Positions 6,206-14,546 of a stretch of 18,587 nt of DNA are shown piece after piece (position 1 is the stretch's first letter; every line of letters begins with the position of its first letter). The stretch spans positions 886 to 19,472 of the forward strand of contig DJBL01000150.1 in NCBI GenBank assembly GCA_002435595.1, in the 5' to 3' direction. The stretch comes from Stenotrophomonas maltophilia (lineage in GTDB: Bacteria; Pseudomonadota; Gammaproteobacteria; Xanthomonadales; Xanthomonadaceae). The translations under genes were made by a program, and so were the position numbers. The notes under the pieces were generated by a model. That model saw only the letters and a program-made list of their open reading frames with translations. It did no database searches and was not told the origin of the DNA.

Positions 6206-8326
6206 TCACCACACCTTGACCCGCTTCTCCGGGGCCAGGTACAGCGTCTGGCCTTCCTTGACCTCGAAGGCCGGGTACCACGCGTCCAGGTTGCGCACGG
6301 TGAGCGCGCGGAACTGGCCCGGGGCGTGCACGTTGGTCAGCAGCGAGTTGCGCAGGGCCTGCTCGCGTGCCTTGCTGCGCCAGGCCTGGGCAAAGCCCAG
6401 GAAGAAGCGCTGGTCCGGCGTGAAGCCCTCCAGCGTCTGCCCCGGCTTGCCCTGCAGCGACAGCTGGTAGGCGTCGTAGGCGGTGGCCAGGCCAGCCACG
6501 TCGGCGATGTTCTCGCCCAGCGTCAGGCGCCCGTTCACCGATACCCCCGGGAACGGCTGGTAGCTGCTGAACTGCGCGGCCAGCGCATCACCGGCGGCGT
6601 TGAACTTCTTCAGATCATCGGCCGTCCACCAGTTGTGCAGCTTGCCGGTTTCATCGAACAGCGCACCGGCATTGTCGAACCCGTGGCTGATCTCGTGGCC
6701 GATCACCGCGCCGATCGCACCGTAGTTCACCGCGTCGTCGGCAGCGCCGTCGAAGAACGGCGGCTGCAGGATCGCCGCCGGGAACACCAGCCGGTTCTCC
6801 AGCGGCACGTTCATCGCGTTGATCGTCTGCGGCAGCATCGCCCACTCGCTGTGGTCCACCGGCTGGCCCAGCTTGGCGATGTTGCGCTGGTACTCGAACT
6901 GCTCGGCGCGCGCCGCGTTGCCCAGCGCATCGTCGCGCTTGATTTCAAGGCCGGTGTAATCGCGCCACTTGTCCGGGTAGCCCATGCCCACGGTCAGCCC
7001 GGCGACCTTCGCCTTGGCGTGCGCCTTGGTCTGCGGCGACATCCAGTCCAGCGCATCGATGCGCTTGGCGAAGGCGGCGATGATGTTCCTGGCCATCTCG
7101 TCGGCGCGGGCCTTGGTGGCCGGGTCGAAGTGGCGCTCCACGTACAGCTTGCCGATCGCCTCGCCGACGGCGTGGTTGCTGTCGTCCACCGCGCGCTTCC
7201 AGCGCTCGCTCTGCTGCGGGGTGCCGTTGAGGGTGGTGCCGTGGAAGGCGAAGCGCGCGTCGGCGAACGCCTTGGGCAGGTACGGCGCGGCGCGGTCCAG
7301 CGCGTGGAAGGCCAGGTAGTCCTTCCACACATCCAGCGGCTCGGTGGCCACCAGCCGCGAGATCCCGGCCACCGCCTTGGGCTGCCACACGATGAAATCC
7401 TGCTGCTCGCCCAGCTTGGCCCCGGCCAGGAAGGCGGCCCAGTCCATGCCCGGCGCCTTGGCGCTCAGGTCGGCCTGCTTCCAGGCGTTGGCGCCCTTGG
7501 CCACGTCGTTGGTTTCTTCTTGGGTGGCATGGGCCTGGGCGATCCTGGTCTCCAGCGCCAGGATGCGCTGGGCCTTGGCCGCCGGATCGGCCACCCCGGC
7601 CAGCTGCAGCACCTGGGCGATATAGGCCTGGTACTGCTTGCGCAGCTCGGCCATGCGGCCGCCCTGCAGGTAGAAGTCGCGGTCCGGCAGGCCCAGGCCG
7701 CCCTGCACCAGGTACGGCGCGTTGCGGTCCGGCTGCAGCAGGTCCACCGACACCCACACCCCGAACAGGCGGTCGGTGTAGAAGTTGGTGGCATTGAGCA
7801 GATCCACGTCCGCGCGCAGGGTGCCGCCCAGGGCGGTGGCCAGGGCGGCCTTGTCGGCGATGCCGCCGATGGCGTCCAGTTCCGGCTTGACCGCAGCCAC
7901 GCCCCGCGATTCGATCCCGGCCTCGTCCATGAATGCGGCGTAGTAGTCGCCGATCAGCTTGGCTTCGCCGCTGGCCTTGGTATCGGCGGCGGCGCCTTCG
8001 AGGATGGCACGCGTATCGGCCAGGGTCTTCTCGGCGATGACATTGAAGCTGCCGTAGCTGGAGCGGTCGGCCGGGATCTCGGTGTTCTTCACCCAGGTGC
8101 CGTTGGCAAAGCCGAAGAAGTCATCGCCGGCGGCGATGCTGCGGTCCATCCCGGCCGCATCGAATCCGAAGCTGCCCAGCTGCGGCTTGGGCGCGGCGGG
8201 GGCGGCGGCTGCCTTGTCCGGGGTGGTCGCGGCCGGGGCGGCCGGCTCGCGGTCGCAGGCGGACAGCCCCAGCGACAGGCTGGCGGCAATGGCAAGCATC
8301 AGGGTGGGGCGGCGCAGCTTGGACAT
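6206..8326 (-). CDS. M13 family metallopeptidase, lipoprotein
   Basis: The protein has 706 residues from ATG 8326, preceded by GAGAAG; the frame stays open upstream but without coding character. A lipoprotein signal ends in LSAC with Cys24; Asp at +2 would mean inner-membrane retention by the E. coli Lol rule. A Pro/Ala linker follows to about residue 50. The M13 N-terminal domain then starts (DDFFGFANGTWVKNTEIP). The zinc site is HEISH (His544, Glu545, His548) with Glu605 and Asp609 in GENIADVAG, at the spacing usual for neprilysin relatives. NAMNVPLENRLVFPAAILQPPFF and the C-terminal AWYPAF match the family. It should cleave peptides in the periplasm. Full length and intact. It has its own terminator and is divergent from the EAL gene. 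Confidence 0.96.
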   Translation of the reverse strand: MSKLRRPTLMLAIAASLSLGLSACDREPAAPAATTPDKAAAAPAAPKPQLGSFGFDAAGMDRSIAAGDDFFGFANGTWVKNTEIPADRSSYGSFNVIAEKTLADTRAILEGAAADTKASGEAKLIGDYYAAFMDEAGIESRGVAAVKPELDAIGGIADKAALATALGGTLRADVDLLNATNFYTDRLFGVWVSVDLLQPDRNAPYLVQGGLGLPDRDFYLQGGRMAELRKQYQAYIAQVLQLAGVADPAAKAQRILALETRIAQAHATQEETNDVAKGANAWKQADLSAKAPGMDWAAFLAGAKLGEQQDFIVWQPKAVAGISRLVATEPLDVWKDYLAFHALDRAAPYLPKAFADARFAFHGTTLNGTPQQSERWKRAVDDSNHAVGEAIGKLYVERHFDPATKARADEMARNIIAAFAKRIDALDWMSPQTKAHAKAKVAGLTVGMGYPDKWRDYTGLEIKRDDALGNAARAEQFEYQRNIAKLGQPVDHSEWAMLPQTINAMNVPLENRLVFPAAILQPPFFDGAADDAVNYGAIGAVIGHEISHGFDNAGALFDETGKLHNWWTADDLKKFNAAGDALAAQFSSYQPFPGVSVNGRLTLGENIADVAGLATAYDAYQLSLQGKPGQTLEGFTPDQRFFLGFAQAWRSKAREQALRNSLLTNVHAPGQFRALTVRNLDAWYPAFEVKEGQTLYLAPEKRVKVW

Positions 8327-8354
8327 GGACTTCTCAGGCAACGGGAAAACCCCA

Positions 8355-8383
8355 AGTCTAATCCTCCTCCACCGGCTTGTTAC
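8355..8383 (-). promoter_or_regulatory. Candidate promoter of the M13 peptidase gene
   Basis: On the minus strand GTAACA (8383-8378) and TAGACT (8360-8355) are spaced by 17 bases, each matching 4 of 6 consensus positions. The start codon is about 29 bases beyond the -10. The remainder of the divergent spacer (8384-8609) shows no site I can defend. Confidence 0.3.
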
Positions 8384-8609
8384 GCCCGTCAGCGCAGGCC
8401 CGGCCGGGAACCGCCCGATCCGGCAAGGCCGGCTCTTCCCGTGCCGCACGCGGTGGTGCATGCTGGCAGCGGAGGATTCGGCTCCGGCCCGGCATCGGCA
8501 CGCCGTGGCGGCCCGGACATCAAGAATCCCGGGCTTCGGCCGCTCAGGTTTGGGGAAACCAGGAAGCGTTACGCATGAAGTCAGCCCATCGCAGCGGGAG
8601 AAGTCGGCA

Positions 8610-11561
8610 ATGCCCGCGTTGAATCCCGCATTGGCGCGGCCACTGCGTACGATCGTGTGGCTGGGTGTCAGCCTGGGCATCCTGCTCGCCATCGGCCTGG
8701 CGGTCATGCTCGCCAACGATTTCCAGCGCCGCCAGGAAGCGGCGCAGCGCCAGAGTTCGGCGCTGGCGGCCGGGTCGCAGCGACTGCTGCGGCTGGAACT
8801 GCGCAATCTTGAACGGGCCATGCTGGGCATCGCCGAAGACGGCGCGCTGCTGTTCGAGCGCGTGCCGGCCCAGGCCCCGGACCTGCTCGACGACGCCATC
8901 AGCGGCGTGCTGCAGCGGCATGCCGAGCTGGACAGCATCGTGGTGGTGGACCAGCACGGGCGCGCCCTCACCAGCGGCAGCGGCGACCTGTACCTGCCGC
9001 TGTGGGCGGTGGATGCCAACCGTGGCGTCGAGAGCCGGCTGTACCTGGGCCCGCCGCAGCAGCGCAACGCGCAGCGCTGGGTGCTGCCGCTGGCGCTGCG
9101 CATGGGCGATGACCGCTGGTTGTTGAGCCGGCTGCACACCAGCGAGCTGCAGTCGATCATCGGCGGGCTCGATACCGGCGAGCACGGGGTCATCTCGATC
9201 ACCGATTCGCAGGGCTACGTGCTGGCACGCAGCCCGGACACGGTCGGCCTGACCGGCCAGCGCTTCAGCCTGGGCCGGCGCGACATGCTGCGCCGCGATG
9301 CGGTGACCCCGCTGGGCATCGAGACCAGCACCATCGACAACGTCGAGCGCATCTCCACCCTGACCACCCTGGGCCAGTACCCCATCGCGGTGTATGCCGG
9401 GCTGGGCCGCCAGGACGTGCTGGCGCCGTGGTGGCCGTACGTGCACGCCTCGGTGGTGTTGTACCTGCTGTACTGGGGTGTGTTCGCGCTGGTGTATGGC
9501 AGCCTGCGCCGCGCCACCCGCAGCCAGGATGCGCTCACCGAGGAGCTGCGCACCGGCCACGCCGAGCTGCTGATGGCCCACCAGGTCGGCAAGGTCTGTA
9601 CCTGGTACGTGGACGAGGACGCTTCGCTGCTGCGCTGGTCGCCGCTGGCGCGCGAGATCTTCGGCATCGATATCGAAAGCCTGCCCGTGGCGGCGTTCTT
9701 CGCGCGGGTGCACCGCGAGGATGCCGAGCGCATGCAGCTGGCCTTCGACAGCGCCTTTGCCGGCAATGGCGTGCTGGATGAAATGTTCCGGGTGGTGTTG
9801 CCCGGCGGTGCGGTGCGCTGGGTGTCCGCGCGTGGCCAGCGGGTGGCGGTGGTGGATCGCCAACGGCGCATGATCGGTGCGCTGACCGACGTCAGCGAGC
9901 GGGTCCAGGCGCTGGCCCGGGTGCAGCAGGCCGAGCGCCAGTTCCGCCTGCTGTTCGACCGCAACCCGGCCCCGTTCTGGGTGTTCGATCCGGACACGCT
10001 GCGCTTCATGGAGGTCAACGAGGCGGCGGTGCAGCAGTACGGGTACAGCCGCGAGGAATTCCTGTCGATGAGCATCCTCGACATCCGCCCGCGCGAAGGC
10101 TGGGACGAAATCCGCGGGGCGATTTCGCGGGCCACGCTGGGCGATCCGCAGGATGCCCAGGTGCGCATGCACCGGCGCAAGGACGGCACCCTGTTCGAAG
10201 TGCGCGCGCATCTGTCGCGGTTGGACTTCGATGGCCGCCAGGCCTGCCTGGTGCTGGCCGAGGACATCAGCGAGCGCCTTGCCTACGAGCGCGACCTGGC
10301 CTACCACGCCACCCACAACCCGGCCACCGGCCTGCTCAACACGCGCGCGCTGGCCGCGCAGCTGGACGAGGAGGGCGGCAGCTACACCATTGCCTACGTG
10401 CAGTTCCGCGGCCTGCAGCTGGTGGCCGATACGCTCGGCCGCGAGGTCGGCGAGGTGGTGCTGCAGGCCATGGCCAAGCGCCTGGGCGGGCTGGGCACGC
10501 GCTATGGCCTGCTGGCGTTCCAGCCGGCCGAGGATTTCATCTTCGCCATCCGCGACGACCACCAGCGCCAGACCGCACTGGATACGCTGGTACAGACCGT
10601 GTCCGAGCCGGTGCGCGGGCAGGACTGGCTGCACCAGTTCGAGCCGCGGATCGGCGTGGCGGTCAAGTTCGACGGCGACAACGTGCCGGCCGAGCAGGTC
10701 ATCGGCATGGCCGCGCAGGCCGCGCATGCCGCGCGCGACGAGGGCAGCGTGATCGCCTGGTTCGACAACACCGTGACCTCGCGGCTGGCCGAGCGCCTGC
10801 GCCTGGCCGGTCGCATCCACAGCGCGATCGACAGCGAGTTCGAGCTGTACTTCCAGCCGATCTGCCACGCCAGCGACGGCAGCCCGGCGGCGCTGGAAGC
10901 GTTGCTGCGCTGGCCGCAGTCCGATGGCAGTTTCATCCCGCCGGGCGAGTTCATCCAGCTGTGCGAGGACACCGGCCTGATCCTGGCGCTGGGGCGCTGG
11001 GTGATCCGCGCCGCGGCGCAGGCGCAGCGGCAGCTGGCCGATGCCGGCTGGGCGCTGCCGATCGCGGTGAACGTCTCGGCGGTGCAGTTTTTCAACAGCG
11101 ACCTGGTGGCCGAGTTCGCGCGGGCCAGCCAGGAGTTCGGGCTGGCGCGCGGCGCGCTGCAGGTCGAGCTCACCGAAAGCAGCCTGATGCGCAAGCCGGC
11201 CCAGGCCAAGCAGACCATGCAGCGGCTGCATGAGCAGGGCATCTGCATCTCGCTGGATGATTTCGGTACCGGCTACTCGAACATGTCCTATCTGCAGCAC
11301 CTGCCGCTGGACATTCTCAAGATCGACCGCAGCTTCGTGGCGGACGTGGAGACCAACCCGCGCAATGCCTCGATCTGCCGCGCGCTGCTGTCGCTGGGCC
11401 ACAGCATGGGGCTGACGGTGATCGCCGAAGGCGTGGAAACCCCGGGGCAGCACCAGTGGCTGGCCGCGCATGGTTGCGACCAGGTGCAGGGCTACCTGCT
11501 GGGGCGGCCCTCGCCGCTGGCGCAGGTGATCGCGCGGCTGGAAACCGCCGAGGCGCTGTAG
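8610..11561 (+). CDS. Membrane-bound PAS-PAS-(degenerate GGDEF)-EAL c-di-GMP phosphodiesterase
   Basis: The protein has 983 residues from ATG 8610, with GGGAGAAG just upstream. A first membrane helix (about 14-32) is followed by a ~235-residue periplasmic sensor resembling a Cache fold and a second helix (about 271-299). Two PAS domains begin near residues 322 and 440. The GGDEF domain (about 565-720) is inactive by sequence: the signature is PAEDF at 639-643. The EAL domain (about 727-983) looks fully active: Glu763 (EALLR), NVSAVQF, ELTES, Asp883/Asp884 (DDFGTGYS), Lys904 (KIDRSF), Glu940 (EGVET), QGYLLGRP. It should hydrolyse c-di-GMP in response to a periplasmic ligand and a PAS cue, favouring motility over biofilm. 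The gene stands alone and converges on the LysR gene with 8 bases between stops. Confidence 0.93.
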   Translation: MPALNPALARPLRTIVWLGVSLGILLAIGLAVMLANDFQRRQEAAQRQSSALAAGSQRLLRLELRNLERAMLGIAEDGALLFERVPAQAPDLLDDAISGVLQRHAELDSIVVVDQHGRALTSGSGDLYLPLWAVDANRGVESRLYLGPPQQRNAQRWVLPLALRMGDDRWLLSRLHTSELQSIIGGLDTGEHGVISITDSQGYVLARSPDTVGLTGQRFSLGRRDMLRRDAVTPLGIETSTIDNVERISTLTTLGQYPIAVYAGLGRQDVLAPWWPYVHASVVLYLLYWGVFALVYGSLRRATRSQDALTEELRTGHAELLMAHQVGKVCTWYVDEDASLLRWSPLAREIFGIDIESLPVAAFFARVHREDAERMQLAFDSAFAGNGVLDEMFRVVLPGGAVRWVSARGQRVAVVDRQRRMIGALTDVSERVQALARVQQAERQFRLLFDRNPAPFWVFDPDTLRFMEVNEAAVQQYGYSREEFLSMSILDIRPREGWDEIRGAISRATLGDPQDAQVRMHRRKDGTLFEVRAHLSRLDFDGRQACLVLAEDISERLAYERDLAYHATHNPATGLLNTRALAAQLDEEGGSYTIAYVQFRGLQLVADTLGREVGEVVLQAMAKRLGGLGTRYGLLAFQPAEDFIFAIRDDHQRQTALDTLVQTVSEPVRGQDWLHQFEPRIGVAVKFDGDNVPAEQVIGMAAQAAHAARDEGSVIAWFDNTVTSRLAERLRLAGRIHSAIDSEFELYFQPICHASDGSPAALEALLRWPQSDGSFIPPGEFIQLCEDTGLILALGRWVIRAAAQAQRQLADAGWALPIAVNVSAVQFFNSDLVAEFARASQEFGLARGALQVELTESSLMRKPAQAKQTMQRLHEQGICISLDDFGTGYSNMSYLQHLPLDILKIDRSFVADVETNPRNASICRALLSLGHSMGLTVIAEGVETPGQHQWLAAHGCDQVQGYLLGRPSPLAQVIARLETAEAL

Positions 11562-11569
11562 CCGCGGCC

Positions 11570-12451
11570 CTAGGCCAGGGCCTCCACCAGGTAATCGATG
11601 AAGCTGCGCACCTTCGGGGCCAGATGGTTGCGGCTGGTGTAGACGGCGAAGATCCCGATCGGGGCCACGTCCCATGCCGGCAGCACGCGTTCCAGGCGGC
11701 CCTCGGCCAGCGCCTGGCCGACCAGGAAATCCGGCTGCAGGATGATCCCCATCCCGGCCAGCGCCGCTTCGCGCAGCACGTCGCCATTGTTGGCGCGCAG
11801 CCCGCCCTGCACGCTCACCGCGACCTCGCCGCCGGGACCGCGCAGCGGCCAGCTGTCACCGCCGCCCCAGTAGCTGTAGCCCAGGCACTGGTGCTCGGCC
11901 AGCTCTTCCGGTCGCTGCGGGCGCCCGTGCGCGTCCAGGTAGGCCGGCGCGGCGCACAGCGAAATGCGGGTGTCGGCCAGCTTGCGCGCGATCAGCGCCG
12001 GGTTGGGTTGGCGGGTGATGCGGATGGCCACGTCGTAGCCTTCCTCCACCATGTCCACCAGCCGGTCGGACAGCGACAGCTCCAGCGTCACCTGCGGGTA
12101 GCGTTCGCGGTAGCCGGCGAGCAGGGGCCCCAGCCGGGCGATGCCATAGCTGACCGGCGCGTTGACCCGCAGCAGGCCGGCCGGCGCCAGCGCCTGCGCG
12201 CCGATCCCGGCCTCCAGCGCATCGAACTGCGCCAGCAGCTGCACGCATTGCGCGTAATAGGCCGCCCCGGTACTGGTCGGGCTCACCCGCCGCGTGGTGC
12301 GGTTGAGCAGGCGCGCCGACAGCCGCTTCTCCAGCGCGGCGATCTGCCGGGTGACCCCGGCGGTGGACATGCCCAGCGCCTGCGCGGCGGCACTGAAGCC
12401 GTTGCGCTCGACCACCGCCACGAACACGCGCATCGCCTGGAGAGTGTCCAT
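11570..12451 (-). CDS. LysR-family transcriptional regulator
   Basis: The protein has 293 residues from ATG 12451, with AGGA 8-11 bases upstream; a start at 12505 would add 18 residues and no useful site. The winged helix-turn-helix is at about 1-60 (AMRVFVAVVERNGFSAAAQALGMSTAGVTRQIAALEKRLSARLLNRTTRRVSPT is the typical pattern, here cited only as a span). The effector domain is about 88-293 (LLRVNAPVSYG, GYDVAIRI, WPLRG, LREAALAGMGIILQP, FIDYLVEAL). It is the CrgA/DmlR-like subclass. It is divergent from the DoxX-dioxygenase-esterase genes with a 95-bp spacer, the standard arrangement for a LysR activator or repressor of its neighbours. The inducer is unknown; a quinone, phenol or electrophile is a guess from context. 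Confidence 0.93.
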   Translation of the reverse strand: MDTLQAMRVFVAVVERNGFSAAAQALGMSTAGVTRQIAALEKRLSARLLNRTTRRVSPTSTGAAYYAQCVQLLAQFDALEAGIGAQALAPAGLLRVNAPVSYGIARLGPLLAGYRERYPQVTLELSLSDRLVDMVEEGYDVAIRITRQPNPALIARKLADTRISLCAAPAYLDAHGRPQRPEELAEHQCLGYSYWGGGDSWPLRGPGGEVAVSVQGGLRANNGDVLREAALAGMGIILQPDFLVGQALAEGRLERVLPAWDVAPIGIFAVYTSRNHLAPKVRSFIDYLVEALA

Positions 12452-12467
12452 TGTTTCGATTCCTGTA

Positions 12468-12495
12468 ATAAACAGCGTCAGATGATCGTATTTAT
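12468..12495. promoter_or_regulatory. Candidate LysR operator / divergent promoter region
   Basis: An AT-rich partial dyad stands out in GC-rich DNA: ATAAA (12468-12472) and TTTAT (12491-12495) with an inner TCA/TGA pair (12478-12480, 12483-12485), centred at 12481.5. It lies between the LysR gene and the DoxX gene, where an autoregulatory LysR site is expected. Symmetry is incomplete. Confidence 0.4.
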
Positions 12496-12546
12496 CGCTG
12501 GCCATGAGCGCAATAACCTGTGCGCCTCCCCTCCGTGAGGTGTCCC

Positions 12547-12957
12547 ATGCCGACCGCTTCGATCCCTGTTCCGTCCACCGCCGCGCTGGGTGCCACCCTG
12601 CTGCGCTGGAGCCTGGGCGTGCTGTTCCTTGTGCATGGGCTGACCAAGCTGCTGGTGTTCACCCCCGCCGGCACGGCCGCCTATTTCCAGTCGCTGGGCC
12701 TGCCCGGCGCGCTCGGTTACCTGGCCATGGCGCTGGAGCTGGCGCTGGCCGCCGCGCTGCTGCTGGGCCTCTACGCCCGTTGGGTGGGCCTGTTCGGCGT
12801 GCCACTGCTGCTGGGCACCATCGTCAGCGTGCACGGTGCGCATGGTTTCAGCTTCGCCAATAGCGGCGGCGGCTGGGAATACCCCGCCTTCTGGGCCCTG
12901 GCCCTGCTGGTGCTGTTCTGCATCGGCGACGGCAAGTGGACCCTGGCCTCGCGCTGA
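12547..12957 (+). CDS. DoxX family membrane protein
   Basis: A 136-residue protein from ATG 12547, with GAGGTG 7-8 bases before it. It has four predicted membrane helices and the DoxX pattern: LLRWSLGVLFLVHGLTKLLVF, a G-rich AYFQSLGLPGALGYLAMALELALAAALLLGLYARWVG-type core (given as a span, about residues 42-80), then HGFSFANSGGGWEYPAFW and a last helix. Family knowledge: DoxX proteins (DoxD/DoxX, SURF4-like) are small inner-membrane proteins linked to quinone or thiol redox, often beside flavin or dioxygenase genes. It is the first gene of a probable operon with the dioxygenase 37 bases downstream, and is divergent from the LysR gene. Its biochemical role is unknown. Confidence 0.88.
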   Translation: MPTASIPVPSTAALGATLLRWSLGVLFLVHGLTKLLVFTPAGTAAYFQSLGLPGALGYLAMALELALAAALLLGLYARWVGLFGVPLLLGTIVSVHGAHGFSFANSGGGWEYPAFWALALLVLFCIGDGKWTLASR

Positions 12958-12994
12958 GCGCGGCCGCCTCGATGCCCTTCTCCTGGAGTCTGTG

Positions 12995-13789
12995 ATGTCC
13001 CGTCTGCCTTCGCTGTACATCTCCCACGGTTCGCCGATGACCGCGCTCCACCCGGGCCTGGTCGGTGAACGCCTGGCGGCGCTGGCCGCGCAGTTGCCGC
13101 GCCCGCGCGCGATCGTGATGGCCTCGGCCCACTGGCTGACCCACCAGCCGGCGGTCGGTGGCCACGCGCAGCCGCCCACCCTCCACGATTTCGGCGGTTT
13201 CCCGCAGGCGCTGTTCGACCTGCAGTACCCGGCTCCGGGCGATCCGGTCCTGGCCGGCGAGATCGCCGCGCGACTGGCGGCGGCCGGGCTGCCGACCGCG
13301 CTGGACCCCGCCCGCGGTCTCGACCACGGCGCGTGGGTGCCGCTGCGCTTCCTGTACCCGCAGGCCGACATTCCGGTGGTGCCGCTGGCGATCCAGCCGC
13401 TGCTGGGGCCGGCCCACCAGTTCGCGCTGGGCCGCGCGCTGGCGCCGCTGCGCGAGCAGGGTGTGCTGGTGATCGGCTCGGGCAGCATCACCCACAACCT
13501 GCACGACTGGGGCCATTACCAGGACGGCAAGGAAGCGCCGTACGTGCGGCCCTTCATCGACTGGGTGGAGCAGCGCCTGCAGGCCGACGACAGCGCCGCG
13601 CTGCTCGACTACCGTGCCCGTGCGCCGCACGCCGTCAAGGCACATCCGACCGACGAGCACCTGCAACCGCTGCATGTGGCGATGGGCGCGGCCGGGGGTG
13701 ACACGCTGGGTGCGCAGCGCATCGATGCGGGCATCGACGCGGGGTTCCTGGCGATGGACATCTACCGCTTCGACGGGGCGGCGGCATGA
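12995..13789 (+). CDS. Class III extradiol ring-cleavage dioxygenase (LigB/DODA type)
   Basis: The protein has 264 residues from ATG 12995, with TGGAG just upstream; the longer open frame starts inside the DoxX gene. It matches the DODA/YgiD branch of LigB-like enzymes: LYISHGSPMTAL with His11, VMASAHWLTHQP with His46, LHDFGGFPQALFDLQYPAPG, DHGAWVPLRFLYPQADIPVV, GSGSITHNLHDWG, and DEHLQPLHVAMGAAG with His222. His11, His46 and His222 are the likely metal ligands. Family knowledge: members open catecholic rings (for example DOPA) using Fe(II), or Zn in some; many bacterial ones have unknown natural substrates. The stop overlaps the esterase start by four bases (ATGA), so the two are translationally coupled. 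Full length and intact. Confidence 0.92.
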   Translation: MSRLPSLYISHGSPMTALHPGLVGERLAALAAQLPRPRAIVMASAHWLTHQPAVGGHAQPPTLHDFGGFPQALFDLQYPAPGDPVLAGEIAARLAAAGLPTALDPARGLDHGAWVPLRFLYPQADIPVVPLAIQPLLGPAHQFALGRALAPLREQGVLVIGSGSITHNLHDWGHYQDGKEAPYVRPFIDWVEQRLQADDSAALLDYRARAPHAVKAHPTDEHLQPLHVAMGAAGGDTLGAQRIDAGIDAGFLAMDIYRFDGAAA

Positions 13790-14436
13790 GCACGCTGCAC
13801 GCCGTGGTGCGCCCGGCCCGCGGCCCGGCGCACGGGCTGGTGGTGCTGCTGCATGGCGTGGGCAGCAACGAACGTTCGCTGCAGGCGCTGGCGCACGGCC
13901 TGGACCCGCGCCTGGAGGTGGTGCTGCCGCGTGCGCCGCTGGCGTTCGGGGCGGACGCGTTCGGCTGGTTCAGCGTGCAGTTCGGCGCGCAGGGGCCGGT
14001 GATCGAGCCCGCGCAGGCCGAGGCCAGCCGCCTGTTGCTCATCGATTACGTGCGTGCACTGCAGGCACAGCACGGCGTGGATGCCGCGCACACGCTGGTG
14101 GCCGGCTTCAGCCAGGGCGGCATCATGAGTGCCAGCGTCGCCCTGACTGCGCCGCAGGTGGCCCGCCGGTTCGCCATCCTGTCCGGGCGGATCCTGCCGG
14201 AGATCGCACCGTACATTCCCGCCGATATCGCCACGCGTGGCGTGCGCGGGTTGATCCTGCACGGTGAGCAGGACAGCAAGCTGCCGTTCGCGCTGGCCAC
14301 CGCCGCGGCGGCGCGGCTGCAGGCGCTCGGCGTGGAGCATGCACTGCACGGCTACCCGGCGGATCACACGCTGACCGCTGCGATGCAGGCCGATTTCAAC
14401 GCGTGGACCACGCGCGCGCTGCTGTCCGGCCACTGA
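13786..14436 (+). CDS. Phospholipase/carboxylesterase family serine hydrolase
   Basis: A 216-residue alpha/beta hydrolase of the small carboxylesterase (YpfH/acyl-protein-thioesterase-like) class. The oxyanion strand VVLLHGVGSNERS lies near residues 19-31. The nucleophile is Ser109 in AGFSQGGIM, the acid is Asp163 in LHGEQDSKLPF, and the base is His194 in YPADHTL. It starts at ATG 13786 within the ATGA overlap with the dioxygenase gene, so it is probably made in step with it. It has no signal peptide, so it is cytoplasmic. It may hydrolyse an ester that releases or removes a substrate or product of the dioxygenase, but the family is promiscuous and this is inference. No clear terminator is visible in the 110 bases that follow. 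Confidence 0.9.
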   Translation: MSTLHAVVRPARGPAHGLVVLLHGVGSNERSLQALAHGLDPRLEVVLPRAPLAFGADAFGWFSVQFGAQGPVIEPAQAEASRLLLIDYVRALQAQHGVDAAHTLVAGFSQGGIMSASVALTAPQVARRFAILSGRILPEIAPYIPADIATRGVRGLILHGEQDSKLPFALATAAAARLQALGVEHALHGYPADHTLTAAMQADFNAWTTRALLSGH

Positions 14437-14546
14437 GCCGCGGCAGCGTCGGCGTTCGCGCAGGCGGATGGGTGTGGTAGTTTTTTTGCAGTTTCCGGCG
14501 CCTGGCTGCCCGCAGCCTCCCCCTCGCGCCGTCCACTGGAAAATGC

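Noticed and set aside
6326..8578. 750-residue plus-strand frame opposite the M13 peptidase
   Set aside because: Low-complexity Gly/Arg/Val/His translation; the minus strand carries the full M13 catalytic set.
8327..9202. Upstream extension of the M13 frame to 9202
   Set aside because: The lipoprotein signal and ribosome-binding site fix the start at 8326; the extension runs antisense into the EAL gene.
8544..11675. 1043-residue open frame on the minus strand opposite the EAL gene
   Set aside because: A shadow of high third-position GC: its translation is His/Gln/Arg/Ala-rich low-complexity sequence, while the plus strand gives five recognisable domains.
11456..12538. 360-residue plus-strand frame opposite the LysR gene
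   Set aside because: Shadow frame without domain; LysR on the minus strand has a complete HTH and effector domain.
14471..14490. T-run in the spacer before the antiporter as a terminator of the esterase operon
   Set aside because: No stable stem precedes the T run, so it was not called; it may be part of a promoter.
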